The position numbers and the translations under genes were made by a program. Source: Patellaria atrata CBS 101060 (Eukaryota; Ascomycota; Dothideomycetes; Patellariales; Patellariaceae). From it: a stretch of 64,000 bases of DNA. This document shows positions 13,089 to 23,749 of this stretch, in pieces; position 1 is the stretch's first letter, and each line of letters starts with the position of its first letter. A model generated the notes under the pieces. That model worked only from the letters and a program-made list of their open reading frames with translations. It did no database searches and was not told where the DNA came from. The stretch is from positions 124,001 to 188,000 of the forward strand of contig MU006112.1 in the NCBI GenBank assembly GCA_010093705.1. Direction: 5' to 3'.

Positions 13089-14325
13089 TCACCTTCTCTT
13101 CGCCGCCGCCGCTGCCTTCTCCTCCGCCGCCCTCATGGCCGCCCTCGCGCTCCTGCTCCCGCCCAACTTCGGCCCCTTAGGCCTCTCCTCTCCCTTAGCA
13201 ACCTTACCCACGTTCGGCGGGAGCGGAGCCTGCTTCCTCACATTCTTCGCCGCGAGCTGATCGAGAAACTCGCGACGGAATTGTTCCGCCACACGATCAT
13301 CGTTATCCGTATTGTTGACGGCCGCGGGGTCTGGGTCAGGGACGGGGGAACCGTCATCGTAGAGCTCGAGGCGGTTCTCGCGCAGGACTTCCTCGACCAG
13401 CTTGTCGCGCGCGACGTCGGCGCTGTTGCGACGCTTGCGGCTGCGGAAGGGTTTTCCATCTTTGCCTAGGCGGGTGGGATGCTTTCGATGGGTGTCTTCT
13501 GCTTCGTCGACGCCGGTTTCGAGACGTCGCTTTGCGGCTTCGGTGCGCGCGATGTTTTGCTGTACCGCCGTGTCTCCTAGGTCGACTTCTTGTAGTTTGC
13601 CCAATGTGGCTGGTTGGCGCTGTCTTCCTGTCTCCGGCACCCCGATCCCGGTGTTCGATTCGGTGGTTGTGAGTGCAGATGAGGTCGTGTTCGTGTGTTC
13701 TGATGTGTCGAGTTTCCCAGCACGTAGTTCAGCCAGCTTGGAGTCTACATATGCCATCCTTGACTCGTCAGCCTGTGTACTCCATCATGACCCAAAAAGA
13801 CCAAATAAATGACTAAAGCAAAACCACTCCTCCTCCCCCATCCTCCATAAACACCCTCAACAACGACCCAAAAGAAAAAGAGGAAACCACTCACATATGC
13901 CTATCCTTCACCTCCCCTACCCCCGCTAGTCCCGTCTGCACGACGAACCTCCCCGTCGCCCTCTCCACAAGTTGCGCCTCCTGTTCCACCTCCTCGACCA
14001 GCGCGACCGCATCTGATCCCGGATCCCGCGCACTCCCACCCTCACTCCCAGCTTTAAACTCGATCCCCCTCCACCTCTGCCTCAGCTGTTTCCTACGCCG
14101 CAGCAATTCCACCACGGAGTGATCCGCAGACTCCCCCTCATAATCCTCTTCTCCCTGTCCTCTCGAATCTACCGCTGCTGATTCTGCGCCGGAGATCGAG
14201 GGCGGTGGTGACCGTTCGTCTGCGCGCTTGCGGAACACTTTACGTCGTTTCGCGGGGCGGAACGTGGGTTCGATATATTCTGGAGGAGCGGGTGACGCCG
14301 TGGACACGATATCCGTGTCCGTCAT
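13089..14325 (-). CDS. Tls1/C9orf78 (HCA59) family nuclear protein
   Basis: Two exons, 14325-13895 and 13758-13089, with a 136-bp intron; 366 aa. The splice restores the signature TGLAGVGEVKDRHM followed by MAYVDSKLAEL, the conserved core of the hepatocellular carcinoma-associated antigen 59 family (human C9orf78, S. pombe Tls1). The N-terminus is PAKRRKVFRKR-like, basic and serine-rich, consistent with a nuclear protein. The C-terminus is a low-complexity Ala/Lys/Arg/Gly helix (AAEEKAAAAAKRR). Family members are spliceosome-associated; Tls1 affects splicing of telomere-protection transcripts. The start at 14325 (MTDTDIV) was preferred over an upstream in-frame ATG at 14439, whose extra 38 residues look non-conserved. 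The divergent neighbour begins at 14912. Confidence 0.8.
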
Positions 14326-14911
14326 GATGAAGCGGTGCTGGTATCGTGAGGTATTTGTTTCGCTGCGGGCTCTTCTTCTGAGGAAAGAAAGGTGAGGCAC
14401 AATGGCATATGAAATGGAAAGGTATGGAGTTGCTGCCAAGCCACTTTGCGGGAAAGTTCCGCCCGGACCCTCTCGCTACCTCGGAAGTCGGGAGTGTCAG
14501 TCTCCCGAGAGAACGGTTTGAGCGAACGACGGCAACCATCAGAGCTGTATATAGTATGGTAAATGATGAATGGAAGCGAATCATTCAGATTATACAGAAA
14601 ATACATACGAGCCATCCAATTCGACGTTGCGGATGAACATGATTGGTGTTGGTCCGAAGATTTTGGTCCGTATGGGACTACCGAATCGGGAAAGTGTGGA
14701 GAGAGGGCATGAAAGGGGCTCTGTGGGGTACGCGTCTGCTGAATAAAAGCTTCAAGCTGCTAAGCTATATATACACTGGGTAGAGATTGATATAAAACCA
14801 TCCACCTTTGCACAATCGAAGTCATTTACCATTTTATTTACCAGGATTATCTACTTCCTCAATTCACACTCGAAGTAGCATACAATCAACACCCCCTCCA
14901 AATTCCCACAA
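14326..14911. promoter_or_regulatory. Divergent intergenic region between Tls1-like and DsbA-like genes
   Basis: 586 bp separate two start codons pointing away from each other, so both promoters must lie here. A TATA-like ATATATAC occurs near 14767-14774, about 140 bp upstream of the DsbA-like start, followed by a CA/CT-rich leader. No specific operator was recognised. Confidence 0.4.
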
Positions 14912-15620
14912 ATGACAGTCTTCGATATCAAAATCCGCTCTGATACCGTCTGCCCCTGGGTAAATAACTATGAAATCCCTCATAACCTCGAACTAACTTC
15001 TTCACCAGTGTTACATCGGCCTCCGCCGCCTCAACCGCGCCATAACTCTCTACAAACGCGTCTACCCCTCCGGCAGCGCCGATACCTTCCGCATAACCCA
15101 CATGCCGTACTACCTGAATCCCGCCTTTCCATCGCCGGGTCTGCCCACATCCGCGCTCATGGAATCCCGCATGGGCCCGGAAAAGACGCCCATCGCGAAG
15201 GCGCGCATGGAACAGATCGGGATGTCCGAGGGGATATTTTTCAGGTGGGGCGGACGGACGGGGAATACGAGAGACTCGCATCGTCTCGTTGAACTGGCGA
15301 AGCGGAAGGGACAGGAGGTGCAGGAGACGGTGGTGGAGAGCCTTTTCCGGGCATGCTTTGAGGAGGAGATGGATGTGAGTCTTTTTGAGACGTTGGTGAT
15401 GTGTGGGAGGAGAGCCGGGTTGGAAGAGCAGGAGGTCCGGGAGTGGTTGGAGAGTGGGAAGGGTGGGGATGTGGTGGATCGGGAGGCGGAGGAGGGGAGC
15501 GCCGAAGGGAGAGGTGTCCCGAAGTTTTATATTCAGGGAGTGCATATGTTGGAGGGCGCGGAGGATGTTGGGGCGTTTCTTGAGGTGTTTGCGAAAATCA
15601 AGGGGGACATGGAGTATTGA
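14912..15620 (+). CDS. DsbA/FrnE-like thioredoxin-fold oxidoreductase
   Basis: Two exons, 14912-14959 and 15009-15620, around a 49-bp intron; 219 aa. The intron falls inside the active site: exon 1 ends ...SDTVCPW and exon 2 begins CYIGLRRLNRAI, giving a CPWC redox motif at residues 14-17 after a short first strand (VFDIKIRSD). The remaining protein matches the DsbA-fold helical insertion of the FrnE group, ending with GVPKFYIQGVHMLEGA, the cis-Pro loop and last strand of the fold. FrnE-like proteins are cytosolic, without a signal peptide, and are thought to catalyse thiol-disulfide exchange or act as polyketide isomerases; the exact substrate is unknown. Starting at MTVFDIKI agrees with family members. 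Confidence 0.85.
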
Positions 15621-15706
15621 GAGATGATTTCGCAGTGATCGTAACCTGTTGAATATTTTTCTGGAACCGTTGTGATGGTTTCATTTCTTAGGTAGTGGAA
15701 AACTGG

Positions 15707-18103
15707 TCAAGCAGTCAATCTGCGATCGATTTTCACTTCTCGCGTTCCCTCTGTCGTAACCTTAAAACCCGTGGCCTCCATCTCGTCCCAGACATGCGGA
15801 TATTTCTCCTTAATCCACTCCTCAACGCCCTTCTTCTGATTGTTGCTCCTGGTAGCGTTATAGCAGGTCCCCAATCTATCAAGCCATTAGCAATAAGGTA
15901 ATCAATATAAAACTATAGGAACTTACATCTTTAAATCCGGTTGAGTACCAAACTCATCCTCAATCGCATCAACGAAAGCTTTAACCTCCTCGTGAAGATG
16001 ATTCCCAGCAAGGGCACCAACATAGCTCGCCAGAATATCGCTCGAGATATCAATATCCATTTGCCTGATGCGTTCCCAAACAGGTTTCGCTCGATCTTCG
16101 CCGAATGGAGCCTTCTCGCACGCCATGAACATGATTTTTAGACTGTTAAAGCTAGGCCCCTCCCGCGAGTTGATAATTTGATCCCAGAAAGCATAAGCAC
16201 GTCGAGGTTCCCCGCAAGCAATGTATGCTATCATCAACGCGTTGTTTAGACGTGTATCAGGTTCGATCTCGAAGTCGAGTTTGAGCTGGTTATTCAAGAG
16301 CTCTAGATTGTCTATATCTTTCGCACGCCCCATCCCCTCTAGCGCCTTTATATACGTATCACGGTTTGCGCGGGTGTCTGGTCTACTATGCTGTCTCATA
16401 TGGTTGAAGACGTGGAAGGCCATATCCCCCTTCTTCCGTCTGAAGAATTCCTCCATGATCTGCATCCGTATGTCTCTACCCGTCTCTTCAAACAACTGAT
16501 GGAAGATCATGTATGTATCCCAAAGTAATGCTGTATTGATCGCGGGATCTAAGCAGAAATCTACAAAGACGTCTCGAACCTTTGAGCGTTCTTCTAATGA
16601 GAAATGGAAAGCATGGGTTTGTATAAGGTCAATGACATCGTGGAGTTCATCTCTTTTCAGGTGAAGCACGCAAAGCGCGGATACTGTGTCCGGTTCGAAT
16701 CGCATTTTCCGCTCGTTCACGTCCTCAACGACTTCCATAATAGAGGTGAATCTGTACCGGCCCGGTACGCACATAGCTTGGATCAACTGATTGGTGATTG
16801 GTCCATCTAAGTCTTCGTGCACCTCTTCGGCCCGCAACTTTCTGTATGCAGCTAGGGCTCCATCGATATCACCTACAGATATCCGGTATTGCATCTGTAA
16901 GATGAATGTTTGTGCATTTGGATGAATGTTCCACTTCTGACCCAAGATTGTACACCTCTCTGCCAGATATGGATCCTTTTTCGAGATTGCAAACTCAACT
17001 AGTCCGTTGATAGTGACGATATCTGGGTTCTCATCAGGTCTGCCAATATTTTTATTCGTTCGAACCATGACGTTCATTATCCGATCCAGCTCTTCAACTC
17101 CTTTTCCAGTTCCAGCGGCCCAGATTAGTAGTGTATCCCATAGTGGTTTCGTTAGGGGTCGTTGTGTCAGATCCTCAATGATTGAACGGCCCCAAGTCAA
17201 GTCGTTTGCAGCCAAACATGCCTTCAGTGCCGATTTAACAGTATATTCATCCGGTTCGCCATCAGTAAGTTTGGTGTACCAATACTTGACCTTATCAAGA
17301 TCGCCTTTCTCATAGAAATGCGTAACTAGAACCCTCTGATGTTTCCTACTGAACAAACCATTTCTGGCCAAATCATCTGCAATTTCAAGCACATCTGTAT
17401 CATTTCCCTCCTCAGAAAATCCATAAAGTAACTGTTTATACGTTTGTTCGCCTACATTGTATTTCTGGATGAATTCTTTTTCTTTATTTACCAGCTCCAA
17501 AGCTTTACTAGTCGCTCCTAGATGGCTCAAAGCAATGATATAGTTGCCAAAAATCTGCTTTTCATAGCTGACAATATCGGGCCTAGCCATGCAATCATTG
17601 TATATTGTAGTCACAAGGTCTTCATGGGCTCGACTCCTATTCCTCGGGCGCCGAGAAAGGACAGACATGGCAGTCGAAAGACATTCCGTCCTAATCCAGG
17701 GCTTTTCAGCCACAAGTTCGCTCTTGGAGAGGTAAAGATAAGCTCTGTACAAGCTTGCAGCTTGAAAATCGAGGATTGCCCGTTTCTCCCCCTCTTTTGC
17801 CTTGAAAAACTTTTCCCATGAAATTGCAATTTTCTCCGGAGGTGGTAGCCGTGCTCTTATTCTCTCCATATGGGAGAACTCCAAAATCTGTTGCAATCCT
17901 GGATCCAGGTCCGCATCGCGTATTGGCCGCTTGGGCTTCTTTGACAATATCCATAATGATCTCTGTTGTATTGGAGCATGGAGCTTACTCCTCGAACTGC
18001 CAGTAGCGGCAACAGAGGGGAGATGATAAAGACAGCCTCTGTAGTATATAGGCTGGCTGGTAAGTAAATGGCGGAAAACGAGACGCGTGAGTTGGGACGG
18101 CAT
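15707..18103 (-). CDS. cia84: Mitochondrial PPR protein, probably complex I intermediate-associated protein 84
   Basis: Two exons, 18103-15927 and 15875-15707, with a 51-bp intron (GTAAGT...TTGCTAATG...TAG); 781 aa. Without the last exon the ORF stops right after the donor, so the final 56 codons (ILGTCYNAT ... FKVTTEG ... RRLTA) are easy to miss. The N-terminus MPSQLTRLVFRHLL is basic and lacks acidic residues, as expected for a mitochondrial presequence. The body is alpha-helical with repeated PPR-like units (for example DTYIKALEGMGRAKDIDNL, then FNSLKIMFMACEKAPF). The DPGLQQILEF N-terminal block and C-terminal PHVWDEMEATGF resemble fungal CIA84, which assembles the complex I membrane arm. 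The CIA84 identity is from memory of the family and is less certain than the PPR call. It is divergent from the bS18m gene. Confidence 0.65.
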
Positions 18104-18429
18104 CTTGGAAAAAGTGGCGAGCGATGGGGTAGTAGCAGACTGGTATCAGTCGTGAGGGTTAAGTATCAACCCAGGGAAAGGGTACTAAGCAGACATCATG
18201 GATCAAGAAAGATAATTGTATGTGCAAAGTCATCTAAGAAAGATGAAGTGGCAAGACAATTGGTCAAGATGCGTCAGTATACGTTGATGGAGGAGCAGAG
18301 GTTGATAGCTCGCGATGCACGACCGGCAAATCCCGCGCCGACCTCCAGAAATTATATCCATCCCATCACGAGTCCCAGCTACATCTAGCTCCCATCCCAC
18401 CACCTTTTCCCATCCTCAATTGCTCCATA
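18104..18429. promoter_or_regulatory. Divergent promoter shared by CIA84-like and bS18m genes
   Basis: 326 bp between two outward-facing start codons. It is C/A-rich next to the bS18m start. A spurious plus-strand ORF (18068-18388) covers part of it and has no family resemblance. Because both products are mitochondrial, shared regulation is plausible, but no known motif was identified. Confidence 0.4.
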
Positions 18430-19263
18430 ATGTCTCTCTTTCGAACGACGCGGTTTGGAGCAGCCGCTCCACCCAATCGCTCCTTCACTCGTGCTTGGTC
18501 TTCCAAATCATCTAGCACCGCAGGCAAGATCTCCCAACCCTTTAATCCTAACTTCCCACTGACTGTTCTCTATAGGCCTTCTAGAAACCCTCTCCTCTCA
18601 ACAATCCATCACATCTTCTTCCAGCACCTCCTCCCCTAGCTCCTCTCCCAGCGCAGCATCCTCAGCAATCTCCCTCCTCGAGCGCACACAATCACCCGCT
18701 AGCGCCCGCGAGCGCCAATCGGCCACCTCCATCATGAACGATGCGACGGGACGAGCCTGGCGCGGCGACATGGAAATGATGCAGCAGCGGCGCTTCAGGG
18801 CCGGCGACGTCTACGCACCTCACGACCTGACCGGGGCTGAAATGCGGAAGTGGAGAGCCAAAAGGCGGAAGCCGGGCGCAGATCTTTTCGATCAATTGGG
18901 TATCAATCCGTTGACTTGTTACAAGGTACGTGCGCTCTATGTCCTTTACTGTTAGAGTTACATGAAGGTGGAGGGGGAAAGTGGAATAAGGAGGAAGGGT
19001 TTTGGAAGGGTTGGATATTAGGAGGGGTTTCGGAGGGATGAGAGGGCTGACTCCCCAAGTAGAATTTCTCTATAATGTCCGAATATATGACCGAGATGGG
19101 CCGGATCAAACACTCCAACGAGACGGGTCTGAGACCCGTAAATCAGCGGAAGGTCGCGAAAGCCATTAGGAGGGCGATTGGGATTGGCATCATGCCGAGT
19201 GTGCATAGGCACCCGGAGCTGTTGGCAATACGGAAGAGGTTTAGGATATTCGAACAAAATTAG
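18430..19263 (+). CDS. RSM18: Mitochondrial small-subunit ribosomal protein bS18m (Rsm18)
   Basis: Three exons: 18430-18523, 18576-18925 and 19063-19263; 214 aa. The N-terminus (MSLFRTTRFGAAAP...) is basic and serine-rich, a likely mitochondrial presequence, followed by a Ser-rich linker. The conserved S18 core starts at DLFDQLGINPLTCYK and continues after the second intron with NFSIMSEYMTEMG, RIKHSNETGLRPVNQRK and VAKAIRRAIGIGIMP. This is the RNA-binding region of bacterial S18, including the 'RPxNQRKVAKAIRRA' helix. The first intron appears to be of the GC-AG class (CAG|GCAAGA ... CTATAG). No GT donor in the neighbourhood gives an open frame from this start codon. The gene ends 312 bp from the convergent complex I 24 kDa gene. 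Confidence 0.88.
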
Positions 19264-19574
19264 AAAGTCAGAGATAAGAAGTGGACGGTCAGTTTGTTCC
19301 ACCTACGGCAGGAGCTTGTAAATTATGGTAGAATTATGCTCCAGAGGAGAATCTTTGTAGCATCAATTAGACACATTGGTCAAGTGGGTTTTCTTGTCTG
19401 TTCTTTTCTCGAATGGTAGTTGATAAATCTAGAGAGCGGAAGTGGATACGTGCTTATTCACATCGCTATATAAATTATACAGAAGGGTTTACCAGAGGCA
19501 CTGACGAATCAAGATCGAAGATTTAGAGACAAAATCCGATCGATTTGATATACATATATACACATCTAACCCAT
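19264..19574. other. Convergent intergenic spacer
   Basis: 311 bp between the bS18m stop and the stop of the 24 kDa subunit gene on the opposite strand. It must contain both 3' UTRs and polyadenylation signals; AT-rich (ATATATACACAT near 19550). Nothing else seen. Confidence 0.4.
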
Positions 19575-20592
19575 TCAAAGCGCCCCGTCCGTCCTCAACG
19601 TCTCATTGCTCCACGGCTCCCCCGTCAAACTCGTCAACCCGGCCGAATTCTCGCACGTCTTCCTCCCACTCAGTGGGCCCGGAGCCGGGATCTTTACGCC
19701 AGTCACTGCATAACTCGCCTGCTGCTCATTTATCTCATTCCCACTCTTCACATTCCTATCATTACCTGTGATAGCCCCTTTGCCCGCTTCTCCGCCCAAC
19801 CCGCTTTCCCTACCCGTGGTGCCTGTCTGTTCCGCGGCATTCTGGAGAGCTTTGAGAAGAGAGATGGTGGTGTCGTAGGTCAGATCCTCGTAGTAATCGT
19901 CGTTGATCTGAACCATAGGCGCGTTGGCACAGGCACCGAGGCATTCGACCTCCGCGAAGGTGAAGAGGCCATCTTTGGTCGTTTGACCTGGATGGATGCC
20001 CAGATGGTCCTCAATCGCCTTCATGACAGAATCACTATCCCTCAGCATACACGGAGTCTGTACAAAAGTCAATTCCCAATCCCTTATCCATTCAAATTAT
20101 AGCAGGTGGCAATACCGTAGTGCAACACTGGACATGAAACTTCCCCACCGGGTCCCGGTTATACATCGTGTAGAACGTAGCCACCTCATAAACCCTCATC
20201 GGCGGCATTTCGAGGATCCGTGCGACTTCGTTCATGACACTGATGCTGGTGAAACCGTGCTGTCGCTGTCCAAGATCCAGGAGGGGCATTACGGCCGCCT
20301 TCTTGTATTGCGAGGGATACCGGCTTATGATCTCTTGGATGAGCTTTTCATTTTGAGGTGTGAATTTAAAGGGAATTTTCGGATTATTGACCGAGGAGTC
20401 TCTATGCTGAATCGGCGGTCAATTGATTGCTATATCGAATAGTATAGTGGCCGGATTCCAGCGACTTACCACCGCGAGGGCCTCGCTCCGTACGCTTGTG
20501 GATGTAGTGAAGGACTGCCATTGTGGTTTACGAGCTGGTCTCAGTGCTCTCGCAGCACTTCTAAGTACACGAGGGCAGATCTTGGAGGCCAT
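19575..20592 (-). CDS. nuo-24: NADH:ubiquinone oxidoreductase 24 kDa subunit (complex I, NDUFV2)
   Basis: Three exons: 20592-20470, 20406-20116 and 20057-19575; introns of 63 and 58 bp; 298 aa. The first exon encodes a basic presequence ([15 protein letters not shown]). The second exon holds [32 protein letters not shown] and the helix [19 protein letters not shown]. The splice rebuilds the first half of the 2Fe-2S site, CCTTTPC, and the third exon has the second half, [23 protein letters not shown]. The protein sits in the N-module of complex I on the matrix side and carries cluster N1a. The C-terminal [19 protein letters not shown] block is standard. A Gly/Asn/Ser-rich insertion of roughly 35 residues separates it from the iron-sulfur domain and makes the protein longer than the ~263-aa N. 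crassa form as I recall it. Confidence 0.93.
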
Positions 20593-20881
20593 TGTCGTGG
20601 TTAGAGTGTTTTCATCAGCTAACGTTGATGATAGAGATTCAAGAGCTTCTCGATCGGTAGATTCTCGGCATAATTATACCTATAAATTGTACCCAATGAT
20701 ATCACGCGGATTTCACACCTTTGCATCTCAACTCACGGAAGACAACATCAAGATCAAATATCAAATATATTTAGAGAATTGTTCATCTATCATTTGAACT
20801 TCATGTAAGCTTATCCGGTGGAGTTCCCATCTTCAGATGTTAGGAATCAATCATCTCCAGAGGCACATATGCCAGCAAACC

Positions 20882-21204
20882 TCATTCTCCTTTGCCCTGC
20901 TTTCCATAGAAGGCCTCCTCTCCACCAAGCTCCTTGAGAACCTTCTCGGAGTGTTGCTTGGAAGCTTCACTGGTATCTAACAAAGTAGCGTGTCAGTCAA
21001 TTGCTTAAGACTTCCTCAATGTGAAGCGGCAATATATGAGCATGGAGTAGCAGACTGTTACTTACTTGGGTTGCTAAGGTTGGCCTTGTGTCCCTGAGCC
21101 TTATTGCTAACGTCTTCGGGGCTGTTGTTGAGGTTCTGATCGGTCTCAGAGTAGCCTGCAGCCTTGTAGGCGTGATGTTGACCAGGTTTGGTGCTTTCAG
21201 ACAT
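20882..21204 (-). CDS. con-6: Conidiation-specific protein 6 (con-6) family
   Basis: Two exons, 21204-21066 and 20976-20882, with an 89-bp intron (GTAAGTAAC...TTGTTAG); only 77 aa, so neither exon is a long ORF. The splice rebuilds the con-6 repeat signature: GHKANLSNPNTSEASKQHS, with NPNTSE formed across the junction, followed by EKVLKELGGEEA. A shorter, more diverged copy of the unit (AYKAAGYSETDQNLNN) precedes it. The protein is small, hydrophilic and probably intrinsically disordered. Con-6 was described in Neurospora as a conidiation-induced gene; related proteins are abundant in spores and during stress. The 5' flank contains repeated TTGAGGTT motifs. Biochemical function is unknown. 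Confidence 0.85.
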
Positions 21205-22054
21205 GATTGATCAAGGTTGAGGTGTATTAGATTAGGTTGATTGAGGTTCAGATGAGGTTTCGTAATTCAGAGTGTCGATTTTGTATCTTGTAAATTGAGT
21301 TTGATTATCAGAGTTTGTTATTGAGAAGCAAAGTTGATCTCTTATAAGTTGCTCTTCCTACAGTAAAGTGACGACATGGCAAAGCAGGTTATGTCATACA
21401 AGTACACCTGTACAATAGCAATAATAGTGCATTACGAAGTATCAAGCATTTCATACAGATGCGAAGTTGCCACTTCGACAGTCCAGACCTTCTGATACTT
21501 TTGTATCATTATGATGATAATTGGACTGTCGATCCCGTCAGGTGCGAGGAGCGCAAACGGGAAAAGCGGCAATTAAGGTAGAGACGTTGAAGGGTTGCTG
21601 CTTCGAACGGAATTCTACCCGACTTGGTGGTTCTCATAATGTCATAAAGGGAGTTCTAGTGTTCTACCCTACCTTTACCCTACCACAACATCACCCCTTT
21701 GTGCTTTTGAACTACAAAGCGATGAAACATGAATGTGAACAAGTCGTATTTACTGTTAATAGTTTCTGTGATAGCTATGCCGCTCACCATTCACCAATTC
21801 CATCGCCCATATCTTGCCATTGACTCCAAGTTAGAGATGGGAATTCCCAGTACGCCAATTTTATCCATGTTGATGCACCCCTACACATTTCGTGGGACTG
21901 CCTTACAATGCATAGTTGAAAGAGATCTGATTCTATCAAGACATTTGGGAAGAACTTATAACATAGGACGTTTTTCAGACGTCCTAAAGCTAAGGGTCAC
22001 GGCCGAAATGTGCAAAATTCGGCCTGGCAGAACATATCAACCTCATTAGTCAGA
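21205..22054. other. Promoter of con-6-like gene and spacer to RBR ligase 3' end
   Basis: 850 bp. The first 150 bp next to con-6 contain several TTGAGGTT/GATGAGGT repeats (21212-21260), probably the 5' UTR. Short ORFs at 21521-21823 and 21729-22049 on the plus strand show no motif; I do not call them genes. Confidence 0.4.
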
Positions 22055-23749
22055 TCAGGAAAACTCGACGTTAAATTGCCATTGACCTAATAGAGTCTAA
22101 GTTAGCATTTTCTAAGAATTTGGGATGATCAATATCATACCGGACTTAAGATTCTCTGCGGTATCATTAAGAAGAATGATACGTCGTCTCTTGCAGTACG
22201 ACGTCTTGTCTAACATCTCAACCTTCAGCCCAGCTAGCTGATCTGTCGACTTTTCGAACATCTCACTGAGGTTCTCCACAGCCATCTCCAGATCTTTCTG
22301 ATTGTCCTCGAAGATTTCCGTAAGATTGTTCCGCGCAAGGTAATAAGCGAATGCGTACGTCCACTTGAGCGTTTGACGGCATTGTTGGAGAGCTTGGGAT
22401 GCTTCCTGAAGGAACTGCACCTCAATCCAGGACATATTCGATGAACTCTGGAGTTGAGTCATCTTCTTCTCTGTCTTGAGGTAAATATCCTTGTCAAGTT
22501 TGGCCGATTGCTCGTGATTCGCGTAACGATTGTAATAATGGAGATACCTCTCAAGGGACTGTCGAGACTTTGCCTGAGCGTCCCGAGCATCGCTGCCGCT
22601 CTTCTCTTCGTATCGATTACAGTTGTACCAGCTTGTTCCATGCTCAGACCAGACGCCCATGCACATCCAGCAGAATTCGTGACGACATTTACGGCAAGTC
22701 ATATGATTGCACCCACCATTCTTTTCAATCGTGGAATGACATTTTGGACATTCTTTAGTATTGGCAGAAATCCAGTTTGCCGTCTCGGAGTCATCCTCGC
22801 ATTTCTTCATCCACTTCTTGACAAGCATGCATGGTGCCGGTTGGTGGTCGTTCAAGGAACAACCGAAGCAGAAATGATGTCCGCATGAGCAGGTAACGGT
22901 AGGGACGATCTTGGTCAAATCCTTTTGCTTGACGCCACATTCGACGGCATATGTACAATCGGGGGCGGGGCACCACTTTAGGTTATTCATATCATCGACA
23001 TATGTACGTGTGAGTAGCTCATGGTACCTTGTTGAACAATTAGCTTATGACCTCTACCAGTATACATGGAATTGACGTACCTGTCCTTTAGGTCTTCGGT
23101 TACAAGAAGTTTTAGAGACTTCGAGTCTACTATTCTCTCGCATCCCTCCCCGGGACATTTTATCCTCGCAGCTTCGCCTTCATCTCTGATCTTAGATGCC
23201 AGATAAGTGCGATAGCAGTTCACACAGAATCGATGGCCGCACTTCATAGCAAACGTATCCAGGTCCTTACCATCTTCACAACAGATATCGCACATAAAAT
23301 CGTCCGCTTTGGTTATAGACGCTGACCCCTCCTTGTCTTCACTCAGTCCAGAGCTCTCCAGAACCTCATCCCGCTTATCCATATATGATTCTATCAAGCG
23401 TTCTTTATTCCATCTTGCGTGTCTGAGTAGGATAGCTGTTGACTCGGTAGGTTGTCCTATGACGGCGGAGACCTCTTCTACCTGCTTATCTTGCTGATCT
23501 TGGATTTGTCCGGGTCCCCAGACCTTGAAATCTACTTCATACGCTTGCTTTCGAGGTTTTATATCTTTGTCTTGAGAGAAACCGAAATCATCCGGCTCTT
23601 CAACGGCATCGAAGTCTGATCCATAAATATGTTAGCTTCAACAACACGTGAGTCTTGAAATCTTACTAACCTTCCCCGAGGCTATCCTCATCGTCCATGA
23701 AATCATCCTCGCTTGACTGAACACTGTTGATCTCATCGTCTGAATCCAT
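22055..23749 (-). CDS. RBR E3 ubiquitin ligase, Ariadne type
   Basis: Four exons: 23749-23671, 23615-23081, 23027-22141 and 22086-22055; 510 aa. An acidic N-terminus (MDSDDEINSVQSSEDDF) precedes a UBA-like region. RING1 starts at residue ~135 (CDICCEDG...CGHRFCVNCY). The IBR follows (CPAPDC...CSCGHHFCFGC), then RING2 from ~298 (CPKC...NGGCNHMTC...HEFCWMC). The catalytic cysteine that accepts ubiquitin in RBR ligases should be Cys311 in GGCNHMTC. The C-terminal helical Ariadne domain follows (LERYLHYYNRYANHEQS...), normally autoinhibitory. The last 10 codons (GQWQFNVEFS) come from a 32-bp final exon, typical of the Ariadne C-terminus. The family works with UbcH7-like E2s and neddylated cullins. 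Confidence 0.9.

Noticed and set aside
13402-13812. Antisense 136-codon ORF in the Tls1-like gene
   Set aside because: Shadow of the real reading frame on the opposite strand.
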